64,000 nucleotides of DNA from Oscillospiraceae bacterium (GCA_004557855.1 SFFJ01000004.1:1-64000); one strand, 5' to 3'; counted from the first letter of the stretch, positions 51,350-59,685 are shown. Made by a program: numbers and translations. The notes: generated from the letters alone by a model not told the origin.

Positions 51350-51685
51350 TCAGTCCCGCGCCGCCAGCAGCCCCAGGGCAAAATCCATGATCCGCTGCTT
51401 TTCGGCCGGTGTCAGCCGGTCCAGGAGGGCAGAAAGCCCCTCCGCCCCGCCTTCCGCTTGGAGGGCGGGCTTTTCTATTTGCGGCGAATGTCCGCACAGC
51501 CAGTCCACCGTCACATCGTACCGGTCGGCAATTTCCCGCAGCTTATTCCGGTAGGAATTGCTGCGCCCGGCCCGCCAGTCGGCCACCACGTTGCCGGTTT
51601 TGTAGCCGATGGAACGGGCAAATTCGGCGTCGGCGCCATGCCGGTCGGGGATGAGAGAGAGAATTCTTTGCAGCATAATATCCAT
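51350..51685 (-). CDS. XRE-family transcriptional regulator
   Basis: 111 residues. An N-terminal Cro/CI-type helix-turn-helix (about residues 8-66: FARSIGYKTGNVVADWRAG, LREIADRYDVTVDWLCG) followed by a helical tail. Phage-repressor-like in size. Starts at ATG 51685 with AAAGG 10 nt upstream. Faces a palindromic operator CTCATAAATTATGAG in the divergent region, and a holin-like pair lies 320 nt away in the opposite direction. Confidence 0.85.
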   Translation of the reverse strand: MDIMLQRILSLIPDRHGADAEFARSIGYKTGNVVADWRAGRSNSYRNKLREIADRYDVTVDWLCGHSPQIEKPALQAEGGAEGLSALLDRLTPAEKQRIMDFALGLLAARD

Positions 51686-52004
51686 ATTTTCACGCCTTTC
51701 TTTGGTCGATCCTACAAAAACTCATAAATTATGAGAAAACACTTGAAATCACATAAAACATGAGTTACAATGAAAAGTGGCCATTTCCCCGAAAGTTCGG
51801 GAAAACTACTGCTTTTGACGAAATCAAGCGGTCTCACAGCTTTATTGTAGCCGTGAAAGCCGCCGTTGTCAAGAGGGTAAAACCTCATGGATATGAGTTT
51901 TCAGGGAACGGCCGGTCGGTGGGACGGCCTGCATTTTGCAGCGGGGGAGCCGCCCCATCCCCAAAAACAAAGCCCCGGCCGCAGCCGGGCAGAGAGGAAA
52001 CACA
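51686..52004. other. divergent region with candidate XRE operators
   Basis: Contains CTCATAAATTATGAG (51721-51735) and a related half-degenerate copy at 51752-51764 (CATAAAACATGAG). An open frame from ATG 51760 lacks a Shine-Dalgarno site and recognisable protein, so no gene is called. Confidence 0.55.
51721..51764. promoter_or_regulatory. candidate XRE operator pair
   Basis: Palindrome CTCATAAATTATGAG (51721-51735) plus CATAAAACATGAG (51752-51764), 31 nt centre to centre (about three helical turns), upstream of the XRE gene. Confidence 0.6.
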
Positions 52005-52244
52005 ATGGAACAGGAAATCATCGCAGCAGTGCTGGCCCTTTGCGGCAGCTTGTGCGGCACCTACTTTGCCAACCGCAAAGCCTCGGCGCTCATCGCCTAC
52101 CGGCTGGAGCAGCTGGAGCAAAAGGTGAACCGGCACAACCACGTCATCGAACGGCAGTACGAGCTGGAAAAACGGTTTGCGGAGCATGAACGGGACTATG
52201 CCGCTGTCTGCCACCGCATCCGGGAGCTGGAGAAAGGAGCATGA
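52005..52244 (+). CDS. small phage-like coiled-coil protein with one membrane span
   Basis: 79 residues: N-terminal span (MEQEIIAAVLALCGSLCGTY) and a coiled coil (RLEQLEQKVNRHNHVIERQY, then LEKRFAEHERDYAAVCHRIR). This resembles the small proteins encoded upstream of holins in Firmicutes phages. GAGG before ATG 52005. Its stop overlaps the next start by 4 nt. Confidence 0.7.
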   Translation: MEQEIIAAVLALCGSLCGTYFANRKASALIAYRLEQLEQKVNRHNHVIERQYELEKRFAEHERDYAAVCHRIRELEKGA

Positions 52245-52534
52245 AAATGAATGAATTTGTGACATGGGAGGCGCTGGGCAGCTATGCCGGCGCCGTGATG
52301 ATGGTCACCCTCATCACGCAGCTTTTGAAGGGTACCCCGCTGGGACGCTGGAACAGCCAGCTGGTGGCCTATCTTATGGCGGCGGCGCTGCTGGTGGGCG
52401 CCGAGGCCGCAAACGGCCGCCCCCTGACGGTGCAAAGCACCGTTTTGTGCCTGCTGAACGCAGTCATGGTCGCCCTGGCCGCCGGCGGTGCCTATGATGC
52501 CGCCACCACCGTCCCCTTCCGCCACGAGGAGTAA
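52241..52534 (+). CDS. holin-like membrane protein
   Basis: 97 residues with three hydrophobic spans (YAGAVMMVTLITQLL; LVAYLMAAALLVGAEAA; VLCLLNAVMVALAAGGAY) and a short charged tail. Size and topology fit a phage holin. Two start codons (52241 or 52247) are possible. Overlap with the preceding coiled-coil gene supports a two-gene lysis-type cassette, but no endolysin is next to it. Confidence 0.6.
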   Translation: MKMNEFVTWEALGSYAGAVMMVTLITQLLKGTPLGRWNSQLVAYLMAAALLVGAEAANGRPLTVQSTVLCLLNAVMVALAAGGAYDAATTVPFRHEE

Positions 52535-52556
52535 AACAAAGGCCGGGCTGCTGCTT

Positions 52557-52826
52557 TTATTCTTCCTTCGGGAAGACTTCTATCATCAGGCGGCAGCCCA
52601 GCCGCACCCCCTCCGCAAAAGAACGGAAAGCATTTTCGGAAGAAAGCGTTTCCTGTATTTCTTCAAATTCCCGAAAAATCTCCTGCATATCGGATGGAAG
52701 AAAGGAATTGAGCCGGGTTTCCTTTTCCACCAGTTCCGTCAGTGCCTGCCGATATCGGGGAAGGTCGGTTATTTGAAAATCGGCAGGGAACAGATTGCCA
52801 TAATAAAGCTCCTTTAAGAGAGACAT
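52557..52826 (-). CDS. DUF6809-like small protein
   Basis: 89 residues beginning MSLLKELYYGNLFPADF and containing a helical body and the tail AFRSFAEGVRLGCRLMIEV, the pattern of DUF6809, a family of unknown function. ATG 52826 has AAGGAGG 7 nt upstream; the longer frame is unlikely. Confidence 0.75.
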   Translation of the reverse strand: MSLLKELYYGNLFPADFQITDLPRYRQALTELVEKETRLNSFLPSDMQEIFREFEEIQETLSSENAFRSFAEGVRLGCRLMIEVFPKEE

Positions 52827-52988
52827 GGCGGCACCTCCTTTTCTTTCAGCATAGCACCGGGAAAGCAGTGTGTCTCCAACCCAAAGTAAGTATTTCTTCG
52901 GATTGGATTGCTTTTCCCACAATCCGCAACAGAGTGCCGCAAGAACGGCTTTCTTTCGGGGGAGCAAAAAAGAAAATAAAAAAAGTCA

Positions 52989-53017
52989 TTGACAAACGGG
53001 AAGTCGTGGCATATAAT
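52989..53017 (+). promoter_or_regulatory. consensus promoter of T-box-trpXYZ
   Basis: Perfect TTGACA and TATAAT, 17 nt apart. Confidence 0.9.
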
Positions 53018-53023
53018 AGCCAC

Positions 53024-53316
53024 AAATACAAAACCTGTGATCGAGAAGAGTAACCGGTCAATTTTCGTTTATAGCGAACCGCAGATGGTGAAAGTGCGGC
53101 AGCGGAAGGATCGGCGAATGGCCTCGTGAGGGCGGCCGAACACGCCGAAAGGCGCCAGTAGCAGCCGACGGGAAACCGGCCCCGTTATCCATCCCGGCTT
53201 GCATCATGTGTGTAAGAACAGAGAGGACGCCGTTTGGCGCCAATGTGGGTGGTACCGCAGAACTGATATCCAGTCCTGTCCCAAGCAATGACTTGGGATG
53301 GGATTTTTTATTTTGC
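53024..53316 (+). promoter_or_regulatory. T-box riboswitch, tryptophan specifier
   Basis: Stem I has the AAGAGTAA / CGAATGGC internal (specifier) loop closed by CGAG/CTCG and CCG/CGG helices, presenting codon TGG at 53119-53121 (Trp). The T-box sequence GGGTGGTACCGCAG (53247-53260) and a terminator (stem GTCCTGTCCCAAG / CTTGGGATGGGAT, then TTTTTT, 53273-53316) follow. Uncharged tRNA-Trp should allow read-through. Confidence 0.95.
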
Positions 53317-53333
53317 CGAAAGGAGCGTGCGCC

Positions 53334-53387
53334 ATGAAAATACTGCTTTTGCCGGGGCGGCGATGGCGCCAGGCGACAGAACCGTGA
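53334..53387 (+). CDS. possible 17-aa leader peptide
   Basis: MKILLLPGRRWRQATEP with AAAGGAG 8 nt upstream, lying between the T-box terminator and trpX. It has one Trp codon. Whether it is translated is unknown. Confidence 0.4.
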   Translation: MKILLLPGRRWRQATEP

Positions 53388-53425
53388 CCGCCGATAACAC
53401 CATAAACCGAAAAGGAGATATCACC

Positions 53426-54400
53426 ATGAAAACCAACCTGAAAAAATTTGCCGCCCTTATTCTTGCCGTTTTGTTCGTATGCTGCCTTGCCGCCTGCGGC
53501 GGGGAACAGCAAAAGGTCTCGATCATCGGCATCAGCCAGTACGGCGAGCATGAAAGCCTGGATAACTGCCGGTTGGGCTTTTTGCAGGGACTGAAGGACG
53601 CGGGTCTCACGGAAGGTGTCGACTATGTCATCGACTACCAGAACGCCGGGTTTGATGATAACATCGTAAAGCAGATCGCCGAGAGCTTCAGCGCCAATAA
53701 TGTCGCCCTGATGTGCGGCATCGCCACCCCCAGCGCCATGGCCTGCTATGCCGCCGCCGAAAATAAAAACATCCCCGTTATCTTTACCGCCATTACCGAC
53801 CCGGTACAGGCCAAGCTGGATACCGGCAACGTGACCGGCACCAGCGATAAGCTGGCGGTGGAGGGACAGCTGGAGCTGATCCGTGCCATGCAGCCGGACG
53901 CCGAGACCATCGGCATTTTGTACACCACCAGCGAGCCGAATTCGGTTTCCGCCATTGCGGAATATGAGGAAAAAGCCCCGGCCTACGGCTTTACCATCGA
54001 GGCGGTGGGGGTGACCTCCCAGCCGGAGGTGGTGCAGGCCTGCGATACCCTGCTGGCCAAAGGGGTGGACTGCATGAGCAACCTGACCGACAACAACGTG
54101 GTGGGGATGCTGCCCGCCATTCTGGAAAAGACCAACGCCAAAAAGGTGCCGGTTTACGGCAGCGAGATCGAGCAGGTAAAGAAGGGCTGCGTTGCCTCCA
54201 TCGGCATTGATTATTTTGAGCTGGGACGGCAGACCGGTGCGATGGCCGCAAAGGTTTTGAAGGGCGAGGCCACCTGCGAGGAGATGCCCTATGAGACCAT
54301 CAAGGAGTACGGGCTGTATGTCAGCTACCCCGCCATGGAGGAAATGGGCTTGACCCTGCCGGAGGATTACGCTGCCCGTGCCATCGATGCCAACGCCTGA
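53426..54400 (+). CDS. trpX: TrpX tryptophan-binding lipoprotein of ABC importer
   Basis: 324 residues. Lipobox LFVCCLAAC (Cys 24), then an ABC sugar/amino-acid-type periplasmic fold (VSIIGISQYGEHESLDNCRL, DYVIDYQNAGFDDNIVKQIA). This is the TrpXYZ type (DUF/ABC_sub_bind). The T-box with a TGG specifier supports tryptophan as substrate. GGAG 8 nt before ATG. Followed 34 nt later by the permease gene. Confidence 0.9.
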   Translation: MKTNLKKFAALILAVLFVCCLAACGGEQQKVSIIGISQYGEHESLDNCRLGFLQGLKDAGLTEGVDYVIDYQNAGFDDNIVKQIAESFSANNVALMCGIATPSAMACYAAAENKNIPVIFTAITDPVQAKLDTGNVTGTSDKLAVEGQLELIRAMQPDAETIGILYTTSEPNSVSAIAEYEEKAPAYGFTIEAVGVTSQPEVVQACDTLLAKGVDCMSNLTDNNVVGMLPAILEKTNAKKVPVYGSEIEQVKKGCVASIGIDYFELGRQTGAMAAKVLKGEATCEEMPYETIKEYGLYVSYPAMEEMGLTLPEDYAARAIDANA

Positions 54401-54434
54401 TTTTGATTTTTGATGTGACCGCAAGGAGAACGCC

Positions 54435-55343
54435 ATGCTGAACGTGATACTGGAAACCTGTGCCGGGACCCTGACGCAGGGGCTCATCTATGCCATATTG
54501 TCCTACGGCATTTTCATCACCTACAAAATACTGGACTTCCCCGACCTGACGGTGGACGGCAGCTTCCCCCTCGGGGCGGCGGTCACTGCCGTGCTGCTCA
54601 CCCGCGGCGTCAATGCATGGTTGACGCTGCCGGTGGCGATGCTCATCGGGGCGGCGGCCGGGCTTTGCACGGGGCTTATCCATGTCCGGGCCCGGGTGCG
54701 GGACCTGCTGGCCGGCATCATCACCATGACGGCGCTGTATTCCGTCAACCTGCAGATCGCAGGCTCCAACCTGATGGTGGAACGGGCCATCGATACCATT
54801 TATACCTCCGCGCCGGTGATGGCGCTGCTGGGCGGCGTGCCGCTCTTGTACCGCAAGCTCATCCTATCGCTGCTGCTGGTGGTGGTCATCGGGGCCATCC
54901 TGGAATGGTATTTTTCCACCAAAAACGGCCTGCTGCTGCGGGCGGTGGGGGATAACGAAACGCTGGTGACCACCCTTGCGGTGGATAAGGGCCGGATGAA
55001 AATTCTGGGGCTGGTCATCGCCAATGCACTGGTGGCGCTTTCCGGCTGCATCGTCTGCCAGGAGGGGCGCTCCTTCAGCGCCACGATGGGCACCGGCCAG
55101 ATGGTATTCGGTCTGGCGGCGGTCATCATCGGTACCACGCTGTTCCGCCGCATGACCTTTGTAAAGGGCACCGCGGCGGTGGTCATCGGCAGTATTCTGT
55201 ATAAGGCCTGTATTCAGGCGGCGATCCTGCTGGGGCTGCCCGCCAATATGCTGAAATTTATAACGGCTGCCTTGTTCCTTGTCATCCTCATCACCGGGAA
55301 CATGGGCCGCGGGAAGGGAGGCGCCGACCGTGCTGGAGCTTAA
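54435..55343 (+). CDS. trpY: TrpY ABC importer permease
   Basis: 302 residues with about eight membrane segments. KILDFPDLTVDGSFPLGAAV and LLAGIITMTALYSVNLQI are typical of branched-chain/TrpY-like permeases. AAGGAG precedes ATG. Overlaps trpZ by 14 nt. Confidence 0.9.
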   Translation: MLNVILETCAGTLTQGLIYAILSYGIFITYKILDFPDLTVDGSFPLGAAVTAVLLTRGVNAWLTLPVAMLIGAAAGLCTGLIHVRARVRDLLAGIITMTALYSVNLQIAGSNLMVERAIDTIYTSAPVMALLGGVPLLYRKLILSLLLVVVIGAILEWYFSTKNGLLLRAVGDNETLVTTLAVDKGRMKILGLVIANALVALSGCIVCQEGRSFSATMGTGQMVFGLAAVIIGTTLFRRMTFVKGTAAVVIGSILYKACIQAAILLGLPANMLKFITAALFLVILITGNMGRGKGGADRAGA

Positions 55344-56103
55344 AAACATCACCAAAATATATAACCCCGGGGAGATCACCGAAGCCTGCCTGTTCCGGGA
55401 TTTCAACCTTTCGGTGGAGGCCGGTGAATTCGTGTCCATCGTGGGCAGCAACGGCAGCGGCAAAACCTCGCTGCTCAATATCATCTGCGGCAGCATCCCC
55501 ATCGAGGGCGGCGACGTCATCATTGACGGGGAAAGCATGCTGCATAAAAAGGAATTTGTGCGGTACCGCCGCTTCGGGCGGGTGTACCAGAACCCCGCCT
55601 TCGGCACCAGCCCCAACCTGACGATGTTCGAGAACCTTTCGCTGGCCGATAATAAGGGCAAAGCCTATGACCTGGGCCGGGGCGTCAACCACCCCCGCCG
55701 GGAGGCCTACCGGGAGCAGCTGGCGGCGCTGGGACTGGGGCTGGAGGACAAAATGGACGTGAAGATGGGGGCGCTTTCCGGGGGGCAGCGGCAGGCGGTC
55801 GCCCTGCTGATGGCCACCATGACCCCCATTGATTTTCTCATCCTGGATGAGCACACCGCCGCCCTGGACCCCAAAACCGCCGATACCATCATGGCGCTGA
55901 CCGACCGGGTGGTGCGGGAAAAGGGCCTGACGGCCATCATGGTGACCCACAACCTGCGCTATGCCGTGGAATACGGCAGCCGCCTTTTGATGATGGATAA
56001 GGGGCAGCTGGTGCTGGATGCCGCCGGGGAGCAAAAGCGGCAGATGGGCGTGGAGGATATCCTTGACCTGTTTACGAAAATCAGTATCGAGTGCGGCAAC
56101 TGA
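55330..56103 (+). CDS. trpZ: TrpZ ABC importer ATPase
   Basis: 257 residues, GTG start at 55330 with GGGAGG 8 nt upstream. Walker A GSNGSGKTS, signature LSGGQRQAV, Walker B FLILDEH and an H-loop VTHNL are all present. It energises the TrpXY importer. Stops at 56103; no terminator with a strong T-tract is evident except a weak CCGGACTTTTTTTG after it. Confidence 0.93.
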   Translation: MLELKNITKIYNPGEITEACLFRDFNLSVEAGEFVSIVGSNGSGKTSLLNIICGSIPIEGGDVIIDGESMLHKKEFVRYRRFGRVYQNPAFGTSPNLTMFENLSLADNKGKAYDLGRGVNHPRREAYREQLAALGLGLEDKMDVKMGALSGGQRQAVALLMATMTPIDFLILDEHTAALDPKTADTIMALTDRVVREKGLTAIMVTHNLRYAVEYGSRLLMMDKGQLVLDAAGEQKRQMGVEDILDLFTKISIECGN

Positions 56104-56198
56104 TGCCGCCCCTGCCGCCAAACGGCAAAGGGGGCTTTTGCAAAGAAAAGTTCGGGGGAAACGCCGGACTTTTTTTGCGTTTGCGGGGGCGGGGGAGA

Positions 56199-56227
56199 TT
56201 GTTTTAGGGCGGAAAATCTGCTATACT
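56199..56227 (+). promoter_or_regulatory. promoter of DUF5685 operon
   Basis: TTGTTT and TATACT, 17 nt apart, about 100 nt before the first start codon. Confidence 0.5.
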
Positions 56228-56326
56228 GTCATTGACCGGAGTTAATTTTCCCGGCGTTTACATATTGTTCAAGCAAAATGCCGGAAACTGCGGTATGATA
56301 ATAGAAAAGCACAGGGGGGCAGCGGG

Positions 56327-57190
56327 ATGTTCGGATATGTAAAGACCTGCACGCCGCAGCTGCGCCTGTGCGAATGGGAAGCCTACCGGGGCATCTACTG
56401 CGGGCTGTGCCGCACGCTGGGGCGGCGGTTCGGGCCGCTGGCAAGGCTGACCTTGAGCTATGATTTTACCTTTTACGCCATGCTGGAAATGGCGCTGGGG
56501 GAGGAGACCCCGACCTTTCAAAGGCGGGGCTGCGGGGTGAACCCCCTGCGGCGCTGCCTGCACTGTGAGGAGAACGAGGCGCTTTCCCATGCGGCGGACC
56601 TGGCGGTGCTTTCGCTGTGGTACAAGGCGGAGGATACCATCGAGGACGGCGGCCTGTGGAGCCGGTGCGGTGGACGCCTGCTGCGGCTGATGCTGCGGCG
56701 GCAGTACCGCCGGGTGGCGCAGCAGTATCCCACCGTCGATGCGGTATTCGCCGGGGAGATGCAGCGCCAGCGGGAGCTGGAGCAGCGCCCCGACGCCGGA
56801 CTGGACGAGCTGTGCGAGCCGACCGCCAAAATGACGGCGGCGATGCTGGGGCTCATCAGCGGGGAGGCGGGCGAGCGCAGGATACTGGAACGACTGGGCT
56901 ATCTGCTGGGGCGGTATATCTACATGGCGGATGCGCTGGACGACCGGGAAAAGGACCGAAAGCATGGGGATTTTAACCCGTTTTTACGGATAGAAAGCGA
57001 CCCCGGGGAGGCGGTGCGGCACGCCGAGGGCAGCCTGCTGCTGACGATAGGGGAGATGGGCGCGGCATTGGATTTATTGGAGCTGCGGCGCTTTTCGCCG
57101 ATTTTGGAGAATATCATCCGTCTGGGCCTGTCCCAAACGGTGGAGCAACTGAAACTACCCCCCGAGCAAAGGAGGAAACACAAGGAATGA
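56327..57190 (+). CDS. DUF5685 family protein
   Basis: 287 residues beginning MFGYVKTCTPQLRLCEWEAY, then YCGLCRTLG and CLHCEENEALSHAADLAVLS: the conserved Cys motifs of DUF5685. Mostly helical, soluble. Function unknown. It overlaps the J-domain gene by 4 nt (ATGA) and is first in a three-gene operon conserved in type (DUF5685, J-protein, membrane protein). Shine-Dalgarno is GGGGGG, moderate. Confidence 0.85.
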   Translation: MFGYVKTCTPQLRLCEWEAYRGIYCGLCRTLGRRFGPLARLTLSYDFTFYAMLEMALGEETPTFQRRGCGVNPLRRCLHCEENEALSHAADLAVLSLWYKAEDTIEDGGLWSRCGGRLLRLMLRRQYRRVAQQYPTVDAVFAGEMQRQRELEQRPDAGLDELCEPTAKMTAAMLGLISGEAGERRILERLGYLLGRYIYMADALDDREKDRKHGDFNPFLRIESDPGEAVRHAEGSLLLTIGEMGAALDLLELRRFSPILENIIRLGLSQTVEQLKLPPEQRRKHKE

Positions 57191-57798
57191 CTGACCCCTA
57201 TAAAGTTTTGGGAGTAAGCCCCCATGCGACCGACGACGAGGTGAAGGACGCCTACCGCCGGCTGGCACGGAAATATCACCCCGATAACTATGTAAATAAC
57301 CCGCTTTCCGACCTTGCGACCGAGAAGATGAAGGAGATCAACGAGGCGTATGATGAGATCCAGCGGCAGCGCAAGGGCAGCGGCAGCGGCTACGGGCAGC
57401 AGAGCTATGGCGGGTATCAGCAGGGCTACGGCGGCTACCGGCAGCAAAGCTACGGCGGCTCCGGGCAGTTTGCGGATATCCGGCGGCTCATCAACCTGAA
57501 CCGGCTGGCCGACGCCGAGGAGCTGCTGGACGGGGTGGCCTCCGGCAGCCGGGGCGCCGAGTGGAACTATCTGAAGGGCGTGGTGAACTACCGTAAGGGC
57601 TGGCTGGATAACGCAGTGACCTATTTGAATACGGCGTGCAGTATGGAGCCGGGCAACATGGAATACCGGCAGGCGCTGAACCAGCTGACCCAGCGGCAGC
57701 AGGGATATGCCCAGGCGGGCGGCACCAGCATGTGCGAGGTATGCGCTTCGCTTTATTGTGCCAATGCCTGCTGTAACTGCATGGGAGGTGGCTGCTGA
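57187..57798 (+). CDS. J-domain co-chaperone with Gly/Tyr/Gln-rich linker
   Basis: 203 residues. J domain (1-60) with HPD at 31-33; a low-complexity segment (about 64-93) of GYGQQSYGGYQQ-type repeats; a helical TPR-like part (95-175) ending in NYLKGVVNYRKGWLDNAV; and a cysteine-rich C-terminus (about 183-203, eight Cys). Stimulates Hsp70 ATPase in partner selection. The Cys tail could bind zinc. Starts by overlap with DUF5685. Confidence 0.88.
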   Translation: MTDPYKVLGVSPHATDDEVKDAYRRLARKYHPDNYVNNPLSDLATEKMKEINEAYDEIQRQRKGSGSGYGQQSYGGYQQGYGGYRQQSYGGSGQFADIRRLINLNRLADAEELLDGVASGSRGAEWNYLKGVVNYRKGWLDNAVTYLNTACSMEPGNMEYRQALNQLTQRQQGYAQAGGTSMCEVCASLYCANACCNCMGGGC

Positions 57799-58340
57799 TG
57801 CAGAAAAAGAGCGCGCAGGTGGCGCTGGGCGGCATCGCAACGGGGATGTGTATTGCTCTGATGTTTGCCACCGGGATGATCCCGTTTTCCTACTACGCCC
57901 TGCCGGCGCTGGCCGGGCTGGTGCTCATTGCGGTGCGGGAGGAAAACGGCCTTTCCACGGCGCTGATCGTATTTGCGGCGGTTTCGCTGCTTTCGGTCTT
58001 TGTGGTGCCCATCAAGGAGGCGGCGCTTTTGTTCATCGCCTTTTTCGGGTACTATCCCATCCTGCAGGAAAGCTTTGCGAAGATCCGGCCGGGGGCCTTG
58101 AGCTGGGTGGTGCGGTTTATCATCTTTAATGCGGCGGTGGCGGCGGCCTACTGGGTCATCGTCCACGTATTCGGCATCACCGAGATCCTGGAGGAGTTCG
58201 GAAATTTCGGGAAGTATTCGGTGCTGGTGCTGCTGGCCTTTGCCAATGTGTTTTTTGTGATTTACGACGGCGCGGTGCGCAACATCACGCTGGCGTACCG
58301 GAACTGGTTCAGGCCGAAAATACTGAAAAAGGCCCGCTGA
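57798..58340 (+). CDS. membrane protein of unknown function
   Basis: 180 residues, about five membrane segments (GGIATGMCIALMFATGMIPF, LPALAGLVLIAV, ALIVFAAVSLLSVFVVPI and others). I do not recognise the family; overall size and shape resemble small S components or membrane scaffolds. Start overlaps the J-protein stop by 1 nt. Operon partner of DUF5685 and the J-protein. Confidence 0.72.
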   Translation: MQKKSAQVALGGIATGMCIALMFATGMIPFSYYALPALAGLVLIAVREENGLSTALIVFAAVSLLSVFVVPIKEAALLFIAFFGYYPILQESFAKIRPGALSWVVRFIIFNAAVAAAYWVIVHVFGITEILEEFGNFGKYSVLVLLAFANVFFVIYDGAVRNITLAYRNWFRPKILKKAR

Positions 58341-58367
58341 TGCGGGGCGTGACGGCGGTTCTTTTGC

Positions 58368-58490
58368 GTGGCAGGGGGACCGCCGCGCGGTTTATGGCGG
58401 CCGGGCGGGCCGGGCGGCGGAGCCGCCGCCGGGCGAAGCCCGGCGCACCGCCCCCGCAGGGGGTGGCGGCTCCGCCGTAGACCTGCGGCA
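58368..58490. repeat. GC-rich multi-hairpin element, divergent copy 11
   Basis: GGCGGCGGAGCCGCCGCC, CCGGGC/GCCCGG and CCGCCCCCGCAGGGGGTGG palindromes with a GGCAGGGGGA left end. Lacks the GGGCCGCAGG arm, so membership is weaker. Confidence 0.55.
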
Positions 58491-58517
58491 GCCGGAAGGC
58501 ATAAAAGGGGAGACAAA

Positions 58518-59177
58518 ATGTATCGACTGTTTTTATTTGATCTGGACGGGACGCTGGTGGATACCTCGCCGGGCATCCTGGAGGCGCTGCGGCAGTTGGA
58601 GCGCGAAATGGGCGCCGAGCCGCTGCCGCAAAAAACGCTGGAAAAATTCGTGGGGCCGCCGCTGGACTGGTCGATGGAGACCTACTACGGGCTGGACCCC
58701 GAAACGGCGCGGGAGTGGTCGGAGGTGTACCGGCGCATCTACGGGCAGGAAGGCGGGATAGAAAATTCCCGGCTGTACCCCTACATAAAGGAAACGCTGG
58801 CGCTCATCCGGGAAAAGGGCGGCCGGTGTGCGGTGACCTCGCTGAAATCCCACGATATGGTGGCGACCACGCTGGATGTTTACGATCTCTCGAAGGAATT
58901 TGATGTGCTGGTGGGCCGCAGCGACCGCTGCCCTACCAAGGCGGATACCATCCGGGAGGCGATGCGGCTGCTGGACTGGCAGGATAAAAGCACGGCGGTG
59001 CTGCTGGGCGACAGCCGCTATGACGGCGAGGGCGCCATGGAGGCCGGGGTGGACTTTGTGCCGCTGACCTATGGCTTCGGCTTTGCCGAGCCGGGCAGCA
59101 TGGACGGGCTGGCCTGCACCGCCGTGGCAGAAAAGCCGGAGGATGTTTTCCGGTTTGTGCAGGCGCAGTTTGCATAA
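58518..59177 (+). CDS. HAD-family phosphatase (phosphoglycolate phosphatase-like)
   Basis: 219 residues. HAD motif I DLDGTLVDT, motif II SLKSH, motif III K and motif IV GDSRYDG are in order with a C1 cap domain (helical, 20-90). Most like Gph-type phosphoglycolate phosphatases or pyrophosphatases. AAGGGGAG before ATG 58518. Confidence 0.9.
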   Translation: MYRLFLFDLDGTLVDTSPGILEALRQLEREMGAEPLPQKTLEKFVGPPLDWSMETYYGLDPETAREWSEVYRRIYGQEGGIENSRLYPYIKETLALIREKGGRCAVTSLKSHDMVATTLDVYDLSKEFDVLVGRSDRCPTKADTIREAMRLLDWQDKSTAVLLGDSRYDGEGAMEAGVDFVPLTYGFGFAEPGSMDGLACTAVAEKPEDVFRFVQAQFA

Positions 59178-59213
59178 CCGGCAGACTGGCCCTTTCGGGC
59201 AATTTCCCCGTTG

Positions 59214-59397
59214 CGGCGGGCGCGCCTCCGCTTGACTCGTGCTGACCCACGGCGGGCGCAGCTTCCGCTTAAGTCGTGCTGACCCACGGCGGGCGCAGCT
59301 TCCGCTTAAGTCGTGCTGACCCACGGCGGGCGCAGCCTCCGCTTGACTCGTGCTGACCCACGGCGGGCGCAGCCTCCGCTTGACTCGTGCTGACCCT
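59214..59397. repeat. 37-bp tandem repeat, five copies
   Basis: Units at 59214, 59250, 59287, 59324 and 59361, consisting of CGGCGGGCGCAGC, TTCCGCTT(GA/AA)(G/C)T and CGTGCTGACCCA. No spacers, so not CRISPR. Confidence 0.95.
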
Positions 59398-59409
59398 GCG
59401 TTTCACTCC

Positions 59410-59685
59410 GGGCAGCCCTCCCCGCTGCGGCGCGCCCGCCTTTCCCCACCGGGTCTGTCGACCCGCCGGGGGCCCCATTGGGCAGCCCTCCCCGCTGCGG
59501 CGCGCCCGCCTTTCCCCATCGGGTCTGCCGACCCGCCGGGGGCCCCATTGGGCAGCCCTCCCCGCTGCGGCGCGCCCGCCTTTCCCCACCGGGTCTGCCG
59601 ACCCGCCGGGGGCCCCATTGGGCAGCCCTCCCCGCTGCGGCGCGCCCGCCTTTCCCCACCGGGTCTGCCGACCCGCCGGGGTTCC
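59410..59685. repeat. 70-bp tandem repeat, four copies
   Basis: Units at 59410, 59480, 59550 and 59620, each with GGGCAGCCCTCCCCGCTGCG, GCGCGCCCGCCTTTCC and GACCCGCCGGGGGCCCC. The last copy is cut at its 3' end. Confidence 0.95.

Larger units (their letters stand above)
52827..53425. other. leader region of TrpXYZ operon
   Basis: First about 160 nt without recognisable features, then a consensus promoter, the T-box leader with its terminator, and a possible 17-codon leader peptide before trpX. Confidence 0.7.

Noticed and set aside
51760..52128. Open frame from ATG 51760
   Set aside because: No Shine-Dalgarno site; overlaps the XRE operator region and continues through unrelated sequence into the holin-associated gene in another frame.
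59214..59685. Possible CRISPR array
   Set aside because: Repeats are contiguous with no unique spacers, and no cas genes are nearby.
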